Of a stretch of DNA of 64,000 nucleotides, positions 1 to 11,442 are shown in pieces. The first letter of the stretch is position 1. Every line of letters starts with the position of its first letter. The stretch comes from Cloeon dipterum (Eukaryota > Arthropoda > Insecta > Ephemeroptera > Baetidae): contig NC_088787.1 in the NCBI RefSeq assembly GCF_949628265.1, positions 13,010,501 through 13,074,500 of the forward strand, in the 5' to 3' direction. A program made the translations under genes and the position numbers. The notes under the pieces were generated by a model. It searched no databases, was not told the DNA's origin, and saw only the letters and a program-made list of their open reading frames with translations.

Positions 1-69
1 ACTCATGATGCAGCTGTATGGACAGTTAAGTGACTTTTAACTAGAGAGGTGTCTTTCAATTTAATTTTA

Positions 70-255
70 CTATAGAATTATTTTAGCCTCAATGAGCAGG
101 TGCATTTTATAGTCTTGATTAGTAAAGAACCGGGGATCTGCCATATTGTATTTGCCACTAGCAGTGCTTTCTATGAAAAAAATGGTATAATCATGTTCAG
201 TACGGTAATTCCGCCAATTCATTCTAGGCAAGATTCCCTCAATTATTAAAACCAT
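70..255 (-). other. unidentified ORF tail, possible terminal exon
   Basis: A minus-strand reading frame of 61 codons ends in TAG. Its composition looks protein-like (many aromatic and charged residues, for example TEHDYTIFF and DPRFFTNQDYK), and a splice-acceptor-like TTGCCTAG lies at about 224, so the real exon could be 70-223. I do not recognise the family. Upstream exons would have to lie between here and the end of PDCD7 at 1011, or overlap PDCD7, and I see none. It could be a chance ORF. Confidence 0.15.
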
Positions 256-1010
256 TAAAAGTCTGAGTATTGTATTTCCATGTAACTCTGTGATACAAAA
301 AAATTAGGGGCATAATGATATAATGATGGTATTAACAATATATATATTTCTAATAAATCCGTAAAAATACTGGAATCATTAGTTCACCTGTTAATTATTT
401 GCCTAGATAATATATTAAATAACCTCTCAACTGGCAGTGATGAGCTTGAGCTCCCACAGGTCACAGGCAAAAGCAGCATTAGATTTTGTAGTCAGAGGCA
501 TTAAATTGACCACAAATAGTTTTCATGTAACAGACTACTTGAAGTAAATTTTCATCAAAAGAGGAGTGTACCATTGTTGAAATTTTTTTTTAATTGTTGC
601 AGCTTAGATTTTTTTAAGAAAAACGAATGTCATAGAATTCTATGGTGAACTACTGCTGTGGAGAATTGCTGCTGGTCAATTTTCACTGCATTTCTATTTT
701 AATCTTATTCTCCCACGATATGGTATCAACTCAAATATTTTCTTTTCCTGAAAATCTAATCCATTGTAATTATAGCTGATATAATTTTGTATTGTTTTAA
801 CCAGAAATATAAGGCTTAAGGCGTTGAGGCGCGACCAGTCAGGAAAAACAAATTGACTCTTGAAAATGAGTAAAATATATAATAACAGCTGATAGTGAGT
901 AAATTGGGTTTAAATGAAACAGAACTCGCTTAATTTCAAATTTTAACATTTCATTCCTTTTTAAATGAAGCAGTTCATTAGTAATGTTGTTACAGATTAA
1001 TTGCAAGAAA

Positions 1011-2450
1011 TTATTGTTTTTCCAAGTCCCCAAGAAGTTCCTTCCAATCATCAGAAGAGGGTTTGCTTGGTACAACCCAGCCAACAGGAATTGAACTGGC
1101 CAGAATGTTCTCTCTGGGAACCACAAACTGGTCCCAGCACTGCCTGAAATAAGTTAAAACAGGAATTGAAAGAGCGTCTGAGAGCTATAATGAGTTTTCC
1201 CTTACCTTATACTAACGAGGCCATTCACATTTTGATGAAAGGACTCAAAATCTGAGACACATCCTTTCTCTTTTCCAAATAGCACCATTAGCCAAAGCTT
1301 CAGGTTCCTTTCAAACGAGGAGGGCTGCTGCTTTTCCTGGTGATTCACTTTTTCCTCTTCTAACATCACCCTGAGAGTCTGCTCCTCTTTTCCGTACTCC
1401 GCCAGTTGCAGTTGCCACAAATCTTCAAGTTTTCCTAATTTTAGAACAAATTAACTGAGGTTTAATTCTCAACACAAATTTCAATCTGTACCAATCATAG
1501 TATTGAATCTCTCATTTTCCTCTTCAGTTGGGAAAAGCTTTTTGTCTGCAGCTGCCTGCGCTCTAAGGAGACGAAGCTTCTTCAAGGACTCCAGCACCTG
1601 CAAAAATCCCTTGCCAAAAGACTGCTTCTGCCGAACTTCACAGAGCACAGCATCAGCTTGCTTCCTCATTTCTTCTTCCTGAATAGACGTTAATTTAATA
1701 TGTACGGAGAGGTCACAGAAAATTCTTAATCACTGACCCTTTTAGCTTTTTCTACTTGTTCCTGTTGCTGCTGCAGCCAAGCATCTATCTGTCTATGTTT
1801 AGCCTGGCGATCCAGAATCAGCTTTTCCTTTTCTGCTCTCCGCTTTTGCCGCCTCAATTTTTCCAAGTTCCTTTTCTTTGCACGATTTTTTACCGACAAA
1901 ACCATCTGTGACTGCGATGCCTTAAGAAACTCGGTAATTTCCAAGGCTTCATTCTAAATGATATTTCTGCGTTAGCTAATCAAACAAAAATCCTGCTCTT
2001 TTACCTTCAAACTGGCGACCCTCTGACTGCTTTCTTCACTCGATTTTAAGAATTCTAGCTCGTTCATGATTTCCTCCAACTTGTGCACCCTCATTTTCAC
2101 TTCTGATATCTGCGATAATTTTTTTTTTTAAATAAAGCACAGGTTGCGACTTTTGCTTTTGTTACCTTCACTCTGGGCTCAGTTTCTCTCTTTTGGGTCG
2201 TCTGCTCAGGTTTGTTTCTTTTAATGAGCCACTGTTGGACCCAAACATTGTCTTCATTTGAATTTTCCCCTTCTTTTCGGGAAGAAGTGTGCGGTAGTCC
2301 GAGAGGCCGGTGATGGAAAAATTGGGGTGGAACAACATGGTGCCTCGGAGCCTGAATGGGAGGAGGAGGTCTTGAAAAGTCGAAGCGAGGAAACGCAAAG
2401 GGTTGCTGGCCCATTCTGTTTGGCCACCCTTGATATGACTGGTCACCCAT
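1011..2450 (-). CDS. PDCD7: PDCD7 / U11-U12 snRNP 59 kDa protein
   Basis: Six exons on the minus strand: 2450-2166, 2109-2005, 1953-1738, 1678-1492, 1434-1206 and 1143-1011. All junctions are GT-AG and phases agree, giving 384 residues. The protein has a proline-rich N-terminus (FSRPPPPIQAP), a long basic coiled-coil centre (about residues 130-300) containing the KIDAW-like motif QIDAWLQQ and the repeat-like LESLKKLRLLRAQAA, and a C-terminal block ending WDQFVVP...GWVVPSKPSSDDW. In the PDCD7 family the matching block reads WDQYLVP...GWVLP. Known family role: a component of the U11/U12 di-snRNP that recognises minor-class introns in the nucleus. Its presence implies a working minor spliceosome. 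The start is the first ATG of the proline-rich exon (MGDQSYQGW). It lies about 155 bp downstream of the TBCA stop on the same strand. Confidence 0.9.
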
Positions 2451-2605
2451 TTTAGTGTTTACAAAAAAAAATTAATAATTGCTGTTGGAATGATTTGTGC
2501 AACTTCTATTCAATACAGCTTAAACTATGAGTTACAAAACAACAGTTACAGTAAACCAAAAATAAAGTTAGGTTTCTTAACAATATAATTAGGAGTAATT
2601 TTTCA

Positions 2606-3009
2606 TTAGTTGGCAGAATCAATGTGCACTTCAGCGTCGCCGAGAATACCGAGTGCCACTTTATATTCTTCTGAGCCCTTGAGGTCTGTTTCAAAATCAA
2701 TCAGGTTTTTCAGATCTTCATAGGCTTTGACAAGGCGTTTCTGACATTCAGGAACCATCATCCGGGACTCGGCTAATACTTCTTCTTGCTTACGGATGTG
2801 ATACTCGTCCTCCTCTGAAATTTTTCAACAATTTACGTAGATAAATATGTATAAAAGCTGTCGAGGCAAAGTGTGGTACCTTTTTCTTTCATCTGCTTCA
2901 CTTTTTCGCCCTGCTTTTCAGCCTCCTGGACGTACAAAACCTTTTCCTTGGTAATCCTCTTCAAAATACCCGATTTGATCTTGAGAGATTTAACCCTAGG
3001 ATCGGCCAT
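2606..3009 (-). CDS. TBCA: tubulin-specific chaperone A (tubulin folding cofactor A)
   Basis: Two exons, 3009-2880 and 2814-2606, joined by a 65-nt GT-AG intron, give 112 residues (the family is about 108). The N-terminus MADPRVKSLKIKSGILKR and the second-exon segment ESRMMVPECQKRL are diagnostic of cofactor A. The family captures beta-tubulin released from the chaperonin and forms a three-helix bundle in the cytosol. An upstream in-frame ATG at 3036 would add nine residues (MRKPLISTV). The inner ATG at 3009 is preferred because family members start MADPR. CCAAT-like sites lie about 180-220 bp upstream. Confidence 0.95.
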
Positions 3010-3179
3010 CACGGTGGAAATGAGAGGTTTGCGCAAAGCTCGAGAGCTTTCGGGAAGAAAATGAGTAATTCGAAGGGAAAGAAGAACTAGAATCTGCCCA
3101 TGTGCATAGTCTGATGCGTCAGATGATCAAAAAATATAATTTTCGTCGTAAACACAGCACACCCTTCGTGCTGAATGGC

Positions 3180-3235
3180 AGGGTAGAATGACCAATAAGA
3201 AGAGCGTTTTTCCCGACAAGCCAATCAAATGGGAC
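3180..3235 (-). promoter_or_regulatory. probable TBCA promoter with CCAAT motifs
   Basis: Two CCAAT cores (GACCAATAAG near 3190 and GCCAATCAAA near 3220) lie in a moderately GC-rich stretch 170-230 bp upstream of the TBCA start. No TATA box is obvious. Assignment as promoter is inference from position and motif. Confidence 0.35.
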
Positions 3236-3299
3236 TGCCGCAGGTTTTCCTCGAGACGGCGCGTTGGGAATACTAGCGCGGCGGCTCACAATCAGTTAG

Positions 3300-5280
3300 C
3301 AGGCCTCGCAGAGCCGGGTAAAAATCTCTAATATACCAATATTAGCGGCGGGGTCACCAGTCACCATGGTGATTATTTTGTGAATTAAGACACGGGGCTG
3401 AATCGCCGCAAAAAGAGCCACTGCCGCTGCTTGCTTTCGAAGTGAAAACATCAAAAGAGAGAAAAGAGGTGCGCTTTTGTAATTTGTCTTAAATGCATGG
3501 TGTTAATCATGTAACTCTAAATCTGTATTAAGAGAGAAAAGTAAGAATGAGCATGATGTGTATATTTATTCAACACTTTTATAGTTCTTCTTGAGAGCTA
3601 AAAGCTTTAAAAATCATCAAATATATGTATTCTTTTTTGTCAATTTAATCAATTTTTTATAACTTTTTTTGTTTATCAAATTTATGATAATTTTTTTGTC
3701 ACGTCCCAAGTAGCTTAGTGAAGAAAGCAGTAGCTATTTGGAATAATAGCGTGAAATTTATTTTTCTGCGTTCTTGTGTCCTCGTCCTCTATGGAGACCA
3801 TGTTATTTTAAAGAGGTAGAAATATTAATATAAAAGCAAATATAATGGTGAGTTAACACGCACTCTATTAATTATTTCAAAAACTGATTCTTTCATTCAA
3901 TGAAAAATGTATTGAATACACTATTTGCAATATCGCGTGCAAACATTTATTGCTTTAGTGATTGACTTTTACTCTTTCGTATTTATTCCACGCCACATGT
4001 AATTGATGCACCCTTCAAATCGTTTACTGATACTGAATGCTATTGGAAAACACGCATATATATAATGATTGGAATCTGCGAATGTAAAAAGCAAACGAGC
4101 AATAGCTATATTAAAATCAACATAATATTTTCTTATAAATTTGTTGCTTTTTGGGAGCGAGATATAAAAAATATCACTATACCACAGGATTAAAAATTTG
4201 TATCTTGTTAGGCTTCTTATATGTGTTAAACAATTTTGCAACGCTACTCTTTCCAGTGATCTCATTATGTTCATGACGTCTGAACATTATGATCGCATGT
4301 GAGACAACAGTGATTCCATTTGCACGCAATTCAAATGCTACGTGTTAAGTGTTCTGCAGCTACTCCTATGATAATCTCAAAACCAGCTCCTCGATCTTAC
4401 CTTCTATTAACCGTGGATTTAATTTTAGAAATGCGAGAGAGAGCCTCAAAATTCAAATTAGTTAAACAAAATTTTATCGCGATACGAGATGAAAACCATT
4501 ACCGCAGAATCAGATGAGGCATCAGTAGAAAAATAAATTGGCAATATGTTTTCAAATTTTTGGTTGTTTCTACGATTCAACTCGCGGAAAATGCATATTA
4601 TTATACATTTAACTTTTGTTCATCAAAACAAGACTACAATTTTCCCAGAGATATGATGTGGTTGTCTCTCATCATTATCGTGCACATTTCGCAGAATAAG
4701 GAAAAAATTCAATCTAACATCGCGTGGGACTGATGAATTCCTCTTACACGCAATTATGCAAGTGTCAGGAGTGTGCTGTTTTTCCGTGATCCGCTCGCAA
4801 CGCACGCCTCGTTTCCCTCTGCCATAACCGACAATTTCCACGATGTGCCAAAGATGAAACGTGGGCTGGTCGATAAGTGGTGCCAGGGACCGAAGGGAAA
4901 AATTCCCATCGAGAGCACGCTGACGGCGTTATTATTTTATTGCACCAAACTTTTCACGAAAGTAGTGCAAGGCGTTGTTTATTCAGAAGCCCCCCTATTC
5001 ATTCGCCATTCAAATTGTTATCAATAGGTGCCGGTCTGGCAGAGAACGCAGCAGCAGTCGCCGTGACACAATTATTATACTAAGGCCCTGTCCCGGCCAA
5101 TGGATTACAGCCCTTGAAGAGAGTTTATGCAATGTGGCAGAATGGAGCCAGAGAACGGACAGCCTGTCAGAGATCTTCAAGCCTCCCTCTTTCCAGTCTC
5201 GCCAAAAGGTATATCATTTGAACTTAAGTTTCTTGCCAAATTCCCTGATTGTTTTAAATTATGTAATGGCTGGCATAATG
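3300..5280. other. intergenic, no gene recognised
   Basis: AT-rich spacer upstream of TBCA. A GC-richer segment at 3290-3470 could hold a start site of either strand. The short ORFs at 4770-5290 do not resemble any family I know and have no splice support. Nothing else could be supported. Confidence 0.4.
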
Positions 5281-5289
5281 TGTAAGGAT

Positions 5290-5531
5290 TAGCGGTCTCA
5301 GCCGCGAAATTTAAGGCAGCGGCTGGCGGGACCGGCTTAGCCGAATGCTTTACCTGGCGGCTGCATGGCCATTTTCACCGGCGGCTGACAATGGTTTGAT
5401 AGTGCTTAACGGCCCCAAGTACCAAAAGCCTTTTTTCTCCTGCACTTTTTAAAATTTTGATCCATTTTCACCGGCGGCTGGCATGGCTAGCGCAGCTTGG
5501 CCAGATTTACGGCGGCTGGCTGAGGCCTCTA
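5290..5531 (+). mobile_element. hAT-type MITE family A, copy 1
   Basis: A 242-bp non-autonomous element begins TAGCGGTCTCAG and ends CTGAGGCCTCTA. It is flanked on both sides by the perfect 8-bp duplication GTAAGGAT (5282-5289 and 5532-5539). The 8-bp target duplication and the TAGAG-like ends fit the hAT superfamily. Further copies are at 12037, 19259 and 32359. The interior is rich in GCGGCTGGC-type motifs and has no ORF. Confidence 0.85.
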
Positions 5532-5946
5532 GTAAGGATTTATGTAGTGAATTCAGCGTGGGTCCATGTTACGAGTAATTTCCTATTATTTCGTGGAAGG
5601 TTGTTCCAAGAATACTACAAGTTAAAATAATATTCAGATTTCCCCCGAATAGTTTTCTCAATAAAATCCAAAATGCCACTTTTTTGGTTACAAATATTTA
5701 AAGGAAGTATAAGTTGCTGTGATAAACCTTCAATTTTATGGAATGCGTGCAGTGCTGGAGTTTTGCCGCCAGCATGCAAATTTTAGTGTTTCCTATTTAT
5801 ACGCGACTTGATTTATGATACTTGTAAAAATGATATATTCTGGTTGGAAGCTTCCAATTCACAAGTTTAATTCTACTCATGTAAGCAAAGCATCATCAGT
5901 CAACTGTCAAAGAAATTAACCATTATTTCTTTAAACATAACATAAT

Positions 5947-8900
5947 TTAAGATTCTTGGCCCTTTTTCTTCCTCCTTTTTGGCTGTGGACCATCAGGTTC
6001 ACCCTCTTTCAAATGAGTGTTCATGTGGAACTGGAGCGACTGCTTCGACGCCAGGTATCTGTAGCATTGTTGGCACTGGAAGCGGGTCACTTTTTCGTAA
6101 TTCTTGCCGTCCACGCAGCTGTTCTTGATTTCCTCGGCGGAGTGCTCTTTGCTGGCGTGCTCCTGCACCTGTTCAGGCTTGCAGTTGAATTGCTTGAAGC
6201 AAACTAAGCAGACATAGTTGTGGTTGTTCCTCATGTGGGTTTTCATGTTGTCTCTGTGCACAAAACGGGCTTTACAAATGTTGCACTCGTATCGCTTTTT
6301 GATTCCGATGTGTGTCCTGATGTGGTTTTCGATCCGCTTCCTCCCAACGACTTTGTGACAGAAGTCACAGGTGCATTTCTTGTGCACCGCTTTAATATGC
6401 GTCCACAGTCGATTTGCCGTCTTCAGTTTGGCCGGGCACTCTCGGCATTTGAAATTGGCCTCTGTGATGTGAGAGATCATGTGTTTCTCCAGATTGGCCC
6501 AAAACGTGCCGCATTGCTCACAGAAGAACCGTTTCTTGCTCGGCCGGTGGGTGTAGAGGTGCTTATTGAAGCCTTGAGCGGTTTTCCATTTCCTGTTACA
6601 CAATCCACACTTCAGAGCTTTGTAGTCGGGATGCTCTGACCTCATGTGCCTGGAGGCTACCAAGAAGTTGGGAAATTCCAGTGGGCAGTAAATGCACTTT
6701 TCCATCCAACCAGAGCTGCAATAACTATTGAGAAAATGGTTAAAAATTTTGAAGGAAGTTCATGAGTAGGGCTGTGAAATTTACAATCGACTATTTTTAT
6801 TCCGAGCTTCCAATCGTTGCGGGACCATCCAATGAGCAATTTCAAGCCATTTGAACCATACTTAAAACCGTATAAAAATTGCCTAAAACCGTCTACTAAA
6901 TTGACTCATGATATATATGCTGTAGACAAGTGCATGATTTTGCATCGCTAGAAGATTTTTGGGAAGTTTTAATTTATAAGGAAATTTTTCATGCAAAGAG
7001 AATAAAAATGATGCTTTCTTTGTCACCGTTTTCAGTGGGTTGTCCCAATTCAGACGCCCCTCCAACCGTCCCCCTAACCACCCCTTCAAAACTATTCCCA
7101 ACTTTAATTGAAATATGTTAAAATATTCCCTCCTATCAATAATTTTTATATTTTTTTACATTCTTCTGCACTAAAATTTATTCAATTTTTATTGATAGGA
7201 ATGGTTGAATAAGGGAACAATTGGAATAGCATTTGAGTTGAATCCCTCTCAATAAAATATAAAAATTTAGCTCGCCAATGTCTATTTCAAATCATGAGTA
7301 TTTTTTTCGTGCTTTTGGACCATCCCTGCTCGTAGAAAAATAACATTTAGGCAAGAACATTGGAAAAATGCAAAATAGTAGCCAGGAAACGTAATAGTTG
7401 GGCTAAAATTGTCTAAAAAAAACGTCTAGAACGGTCTATTTTGCACCACAAAATAGTCTAAAAATAGTCGACTAATTCCCGAACAAAGTAACATCTTAAT
7501 TTCACAGCCCTATACATGAGCAAATGCCACAGAATCATGCTACCGGAAGAGCCAATGGGAAAAAATGGTCAAATTTTACTTTTTTGCAGGAATTTAAAAC
7601 TCTGCCAGGGTTGCAAAAAAAACTGCATTTAAAAAAACGCAGTGCAGTGGTAAAAAGCAGTTTTTTCAATTTTAACCAAATAATTGTAGGCAATGTTTGC
7701 ACCTCGGTTTTCAATAGTTTTATAAATATTGGCTCAAGGCCTCGACTTATAAAATTGTCAGAGATAAATTTTAGGAGAAATCGAGGCAGAAAATGGCAAT
7801 TTAAAAGAATAAATCCACCAAGTAGAGGAAACTTTTACCACTCCGACCGCAAATTTCAGATTTTCGCAGGTGAAATATATGGAATAAAGTAATTTATTGC
7901 GAAAGAAATTGGTCAAAATTTAGTGGTAAAAACTAGTGGCGAAAAAACGGGTGGTAAGCAAATGCAACCCTGAAGTCTGCAGCCTAAAATTTAAATTAAA
8001 CCCTTTTCCTTCTCAAGGAAATATAGGGGCGATAATATGGGGTTTTACTGATTTAAAAGCCACGCGAGAGCAGCAAATAAGCAATCAAGCAGGGGGTGAT
8101 CAGCCCCAAACCGTGAGAAGTGCCTTTTTCTAAATAAAAAAAACTTACTTCAAACGCTTTAATTTCCTAAACTCTTCGTCCGATTCCGAATCCATGTCTT
8201 CCTCGTCAAGAATCCAATCTTCACTGTCTGAATCTGTCTCCTCTGGTTCCCAGACGTCACTAGCCTCAGCTTCTGAAGGCGATTCATAATTGTCACTTGA
8301 ATAATCAATTAACACGTGTCGAACGTTGCCACCAGATCGCACAGCTTTATGGCCATCATCGTCTTGATTGTGATCGGATTCTGACGATGACGAATACACC
8401 ACAGTTAGTGGACTCCGTGGTACAACTTGCACAACTGGTAAACACTCATCTCGGAAAGCTTCTAATGTCTGCTTCCTGCCCCTTTTCCTTGGAGCTGGTA
8501 TGTTGGTAGTGGCACGTTCCTCCCTGGCTAATACTATCTCTTCTACGATAATATCTTCGTCCTCAGGCTCCACCTTCACCTCAATTATTTCTTCTACTTC
8601 CTGTGATTCCTCTTGTACATGACTCTCAACGTTCTCTGGTGGATCTTGAATTGTCTCCCACCTCTCTTCCAGCTTGTTTTCCTCTGTGTTCTGCAATAAC
8701 GTGGCTGATTCCACCAACGAATAGCTCTCCATGATCTCAATCGAGGGCTCGGAGTTCTTTCCAGCTAGTTTCGAGCCTAGAATATCTTCGCTTCCATATG
8801 CAGACAATTTGCCATTTTCTTCCATCAGTGTGAGAGGTACAAAGGCAACCTTGAAGCACTTAGGGCAGCCAACCTTTAGCTCTGATCTGAACAATGACTC

Positions 8901-9053
8901 GACGTCTTCGACGCAGTCTCTCAAGGAAAGAGGCAACACACAGGTCGAGCACCACAGCTTAAGCGCGAGGACATTCAGGTCGACCAAGCGAAAAGGCGGT
9001 ACAAATATTTGCGGCACTTGAGTACCGTTTAGCAAGGGAGGTTTCAAAGGCAT
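5947..9053 (-). CDS. Mutator-type zinc domain plus C2H2 zinc-finger protein
   Basis: Two exons, 9053-8149 and 6715-5947, are joined by a 1,433-nt intron (donor GTAAGT, acceptor TTATTGCAG). The join keeps frame and gives 557 residues. Exon 1 has the domain FRLVDLNVLALKLWCSTC ... LKVGCPKC (a C4 zinc site, about residues 21-65), then a long acidic/serine linker with an AT-hook-like RKRGRKQ. Exon 2 encodes about eight C2H2 fingers (CIYC, CGLC, CEQC, CREC, CDFC, CNIC, CLVC, CQQC) and a basic tail PKRRKKK that is probably a nuclear signal. The C4 domain resembles the N-terminal zinc part of Mutator-like transposases; that assignment is from memory of the pattern. A DNA-binding regulator is likely. 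The neighbouring gene at 10627-11442 carries the same domain without fingers. Without splicing, exon 1 ends in a TAA that overlaps the donor (302 residues). Confidence 0.7.
7606..7972 (+). mobile_element. hAT-type MITE family B, copy 1 (in intron)
   Basis: A 367-bp element starts CAGGGTTGCA and ends TGCAACCCTG. It is flanked by AACTCTGC (7598-7605) and AAGTCTGC (7973-7980), an 8-bp duplication with one mismatch. It lies in the intron of the zinc-finger gene. Related copies are at 20641-21031, inside the hAT copies at 37.5 and 57.2 kb, and at 61756-62154. There is no coding capacity. Confidence 0.85.
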
Positions 9054-9699
9054 GCTTGCGTCTGATTTCCCTCTGGCGTTTGTTTCTTTGTAGATAAGAA
9101 CTGATCAATTAATTGATCATGCTTCTTCAGAGAGTGCGCTCAGTAGAAGTAGACGTTCTCGATGCACACACCAAACCACCAGTTCCACTTTCATTCTACA
9201 TTTAAGTGGCGAAACCTGCAAATAATAATGGAATAATTAAAATTATTATGTACGCTATGTACTAACTACACAACAAAAAAAAACACTAATTTATGGATTT
9301 ACGTATGATAGTTAAAGAATGAAATGTCTTAATAGTGCAAGTTGGCAGATATACACATAATAATGTAATTTTTAAGTAATATCAAAGGGATTTTAAATTA
9401 AGAATTCGTATTCGTAATTTATGTACATAGTACATATGTACACTAATTTTTTTGTTAATTATACATAGATACATCATATTGGCATAATTTTAACAAGGCT
9501 CGAATAAAATGATAAGGATGATCATGAATCCATTCACCGCAAACATAATTTGACATCTTGTTCAACCTTCAAACTTACTTAAATATTAAATGTACTTAAT
9601 TAAGTATTTAATTTTGTTGCTGTTAAGTTCTTAATAGGAGCGGAGTTGCTGTTGAGCTGAAGCTAAAAGCAGCTGAAAGCGACTGTGAACTTGTTATGA

Positions 9700-9830
9700 G
9701 CGAACACTCATGGCAGCGTGCGAGTTTGTTTACAAATTCCGCCTTGCTGATTGGCTTCCACAGCAAGTTCTCAATCTCTGCTCATTGGGCGGGGCGCTTA
9801 AACCGCGATTTTTAATTTCAATATGCAGAT
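9700..9830 (-). promoter_or_regulatory. promoter-like GC/CCAAT segment upstream of the zinc-finger gene
   Basis: An island in AT-rich DNA carries CCAAT-type sites (GATTGGCT near 9750, CATTGGGCGGGGCG near 9785, which includes a GC box). A possible 5'UTR acceptor, TTATTTGCAG followed by GTTTCGCC, lies near 9217 on the minus strand. It is therefore plausible that transcription starts here and an untranslated first intron is removed before the exon starting at about 9215. This is inference from motifs. Confidence 0.3.
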
Positions 9831-9839
9831 GTAGACGCT

Positions 9840-10560
9840 GTTCTTGAAGTAAAGGTTATTTTTTTTCAAAATTTTCCAAATTTTTATCTTTTCAAATGTA
9901 TTATTTTGTGTATCTTTCAATAATTGATGCATTGTGTAATATTATAATCGCTTTTTAAATTTAAAGTCAAATTATTACTCTTTTTTTAAACGTGTCTCTT
10001 TTAAGAAATATTTAACTCTCATTTTCTTTTTTTTTTTTTTGAGAGATTATTATGAAAATTTCTTCAATATTTGAATTCTGTATAAATATATTAAAGTAGC
10101 TCAAAATTAAAATAAATGCTAATTAAAGCTTCATAATTGTTTTTTCTGTGAGATATAGATCAATTTTATAATATAATTATATTAGAATTTTATATTCCTA
10201 AACTACTTACTTTATACATATGACATACGTTGACCACCATAATCATAACTGTGGTATTTTATTTAAATGATTTTGACACCTTTTATAGAATCCAAATTGT
10301 GTTTATTTAAGAATCAGTAGGGAAACGGATAATACCGTCTCATGGATAACACAAACATAATACTATTTTACAAAGTATTTGCCAAATTTGCAAAGAGCAA
10401 TAATTATTATTGTTGAAGTAAAATTTTTTTCTTGGCGAAATGAATTTTTCACTCAGCAAATTAAACACAATAATAATAAAATTGTAGGATTATATTTAAA
10501 AACTAGCCCAATTGATCTTTAGAATTAAACTGTGCATTAGTTTCCATTCTTTATTGGTAC
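9840..10560. other. AT-rich spacer, no gene seen
   Basis: Very AT-rich. I looked for a zinc-finger exon downstream of the 10627-11442 gene on the minus strand and found none. Confidence 0.4.
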
Positions 10561-10572
10561 TGCAGACCCAAT

Positions 10573-10578
10573 TTTATT
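10573..10578 (-). terminator. polyadenylation signal AATAAA
   Basis: AATAAA on the minus strand, about 50 nt after the TGA of the gene at 10627-11442. It supports that gene ending here rather than splicing onward. Confidence 0.45.
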
Positions 10579-10626
10579 CAAAACTTTGATAATCATTTAG
10601 TGATCCAGGTTTAATGTCAAAACTAC

Positions 10627-11442
10627 TCAACTCCTTACGTCCGTACCAGATAATTGACTTTGTTCACTGACAACCGAATCTGCGCTCAAAGAGTCATTTT
10701 CATTATCCACCAAAACATATTCTGCAGGTAGTGCAGGTGCTAACGTTGTTTCGCTGTCTTCCGAGTCGGAACTGTTGCTTCCTGATTTAGCCTCAACGGG
10801 GAACTTGAAGCCAAGCGCCTCATTCAGTTCTGAGCATTTAGAGCCCAGTTTCCTATTCCTCTGACTTGTGTTGTTCATGTTGCCTGGTCTGCGATACGCT
10901 GATAAACTGCCGGTTGGCGACAGCCACGTCAAAGGGAACTCGACCGTTTCTGAACACTTGTGGCACTTGACTCTGATCTCAGAATTGTACAGTCTTTGCT
11001 TGTCTTCGACACAATTTCTGAGCGACAGTGGCTCAGAACATGGCTCGCACCACAGTTTTTTTGCCATCAAATTGAGGTCGACCAGCCGAAAGTTTGGATT
11101 GAATTGATACCAATCTGGCGGGGGCTCTTCCTCGACTGTTTGGTCTTTGTCCGTCTCCTCCTGGGCATCTGCATTTTGGCCTCTTTCCGCAGGGTCTTGC
11201 ACTATCGACACTTTTTTTGGCAATTTTTGTCCGTACACAGGTCTGTATCGAATTGGTGATTTTCGTTTCCTCTTTCGCCTCTCTTTTGGTTTCTCTGCTT
11301 CTTCAGACTCGTCTAAGATTGAAATGTTCACCAAGTTGACAATGCTGTTGTCCCTGAACTCGAGAAGACTACTATTAACCTCAAAAGTGCCCGGACTGTC
11401 TTCGAGAACGATGAACTCGTAATCTTCCGCAGAATCAGCCAT
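10627..11442 (-). CDS. Mutator-type zinc-domain protein without fingers
   Basis: A single open exon of 271 residues starts MADSAEDYEF. An acidic N-terminus with a basic block (KERRKRKRKSPIRYR, a likely nuclear signal) is followed at about residues 117-170 by FRLVDLNLMAKKLWCEPC ... IRVKCHKC...FPLTWL. This is the same C4 domain as in the adjacent gene at 5947-9053 (shared FRLVDLN, KLWC, PLSLR-CVED). The tail is serine/acidic. The two genes look like a tandem duplication. This copy lacks a C2H2 array: its frame ends DVRS-stop, an AATAAA follows, and its potential donor (GAC then GTAAGG) is phase 0, whereas the finger exon at 6715 needs two leading bases. Function unknown; a chromatin or DNA-binding role is a guess. 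Confidence 0.65.
   Translation of the reverse strand: MADSAEDYEFIVLEDSPGTFEVNSSLLEFRDNSIVNLVNISILDESEEAEKPKERRKRKRKSPIRYRPVYGQKLPKKVSIVQDPAERGQNADAQEETDKDQTVEEEPPPDWYQFNPNFRLVDLNLMAKKLWCEPCSEPLSLRNCVEDKQRLYNSEIRVKCHKCSETVEFPLTWLSPTGSLSAYRRPGNMNNTSQRNRKLGSKCSELNEALGFKFPVEAKSGSNSSDSEDSETTLAPALPAEYVLVDNENDSLSADSVVSEQSQLSGTDVRS

Noticed and set aside
839-1126. 95-codon minus-strand ORF at the end of PDCD7
   Set aside because: It is a different frame over the last PDCD7 exon and its 3' flank; the PDCD7 frame is supported by homology.
4773-5292. three overlapping plus-strand ORFs
   Set aside because: No homology recognised, mutually overlapping frames, no start context.
10627-11442. splicing of the second zinc-domain gene onto the C2H2 exon at 6715
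   Set aside because: The donor after GAC is phase 0 while the finger exon needs two preceding bases; a polyadenylation signal follows the local stop.
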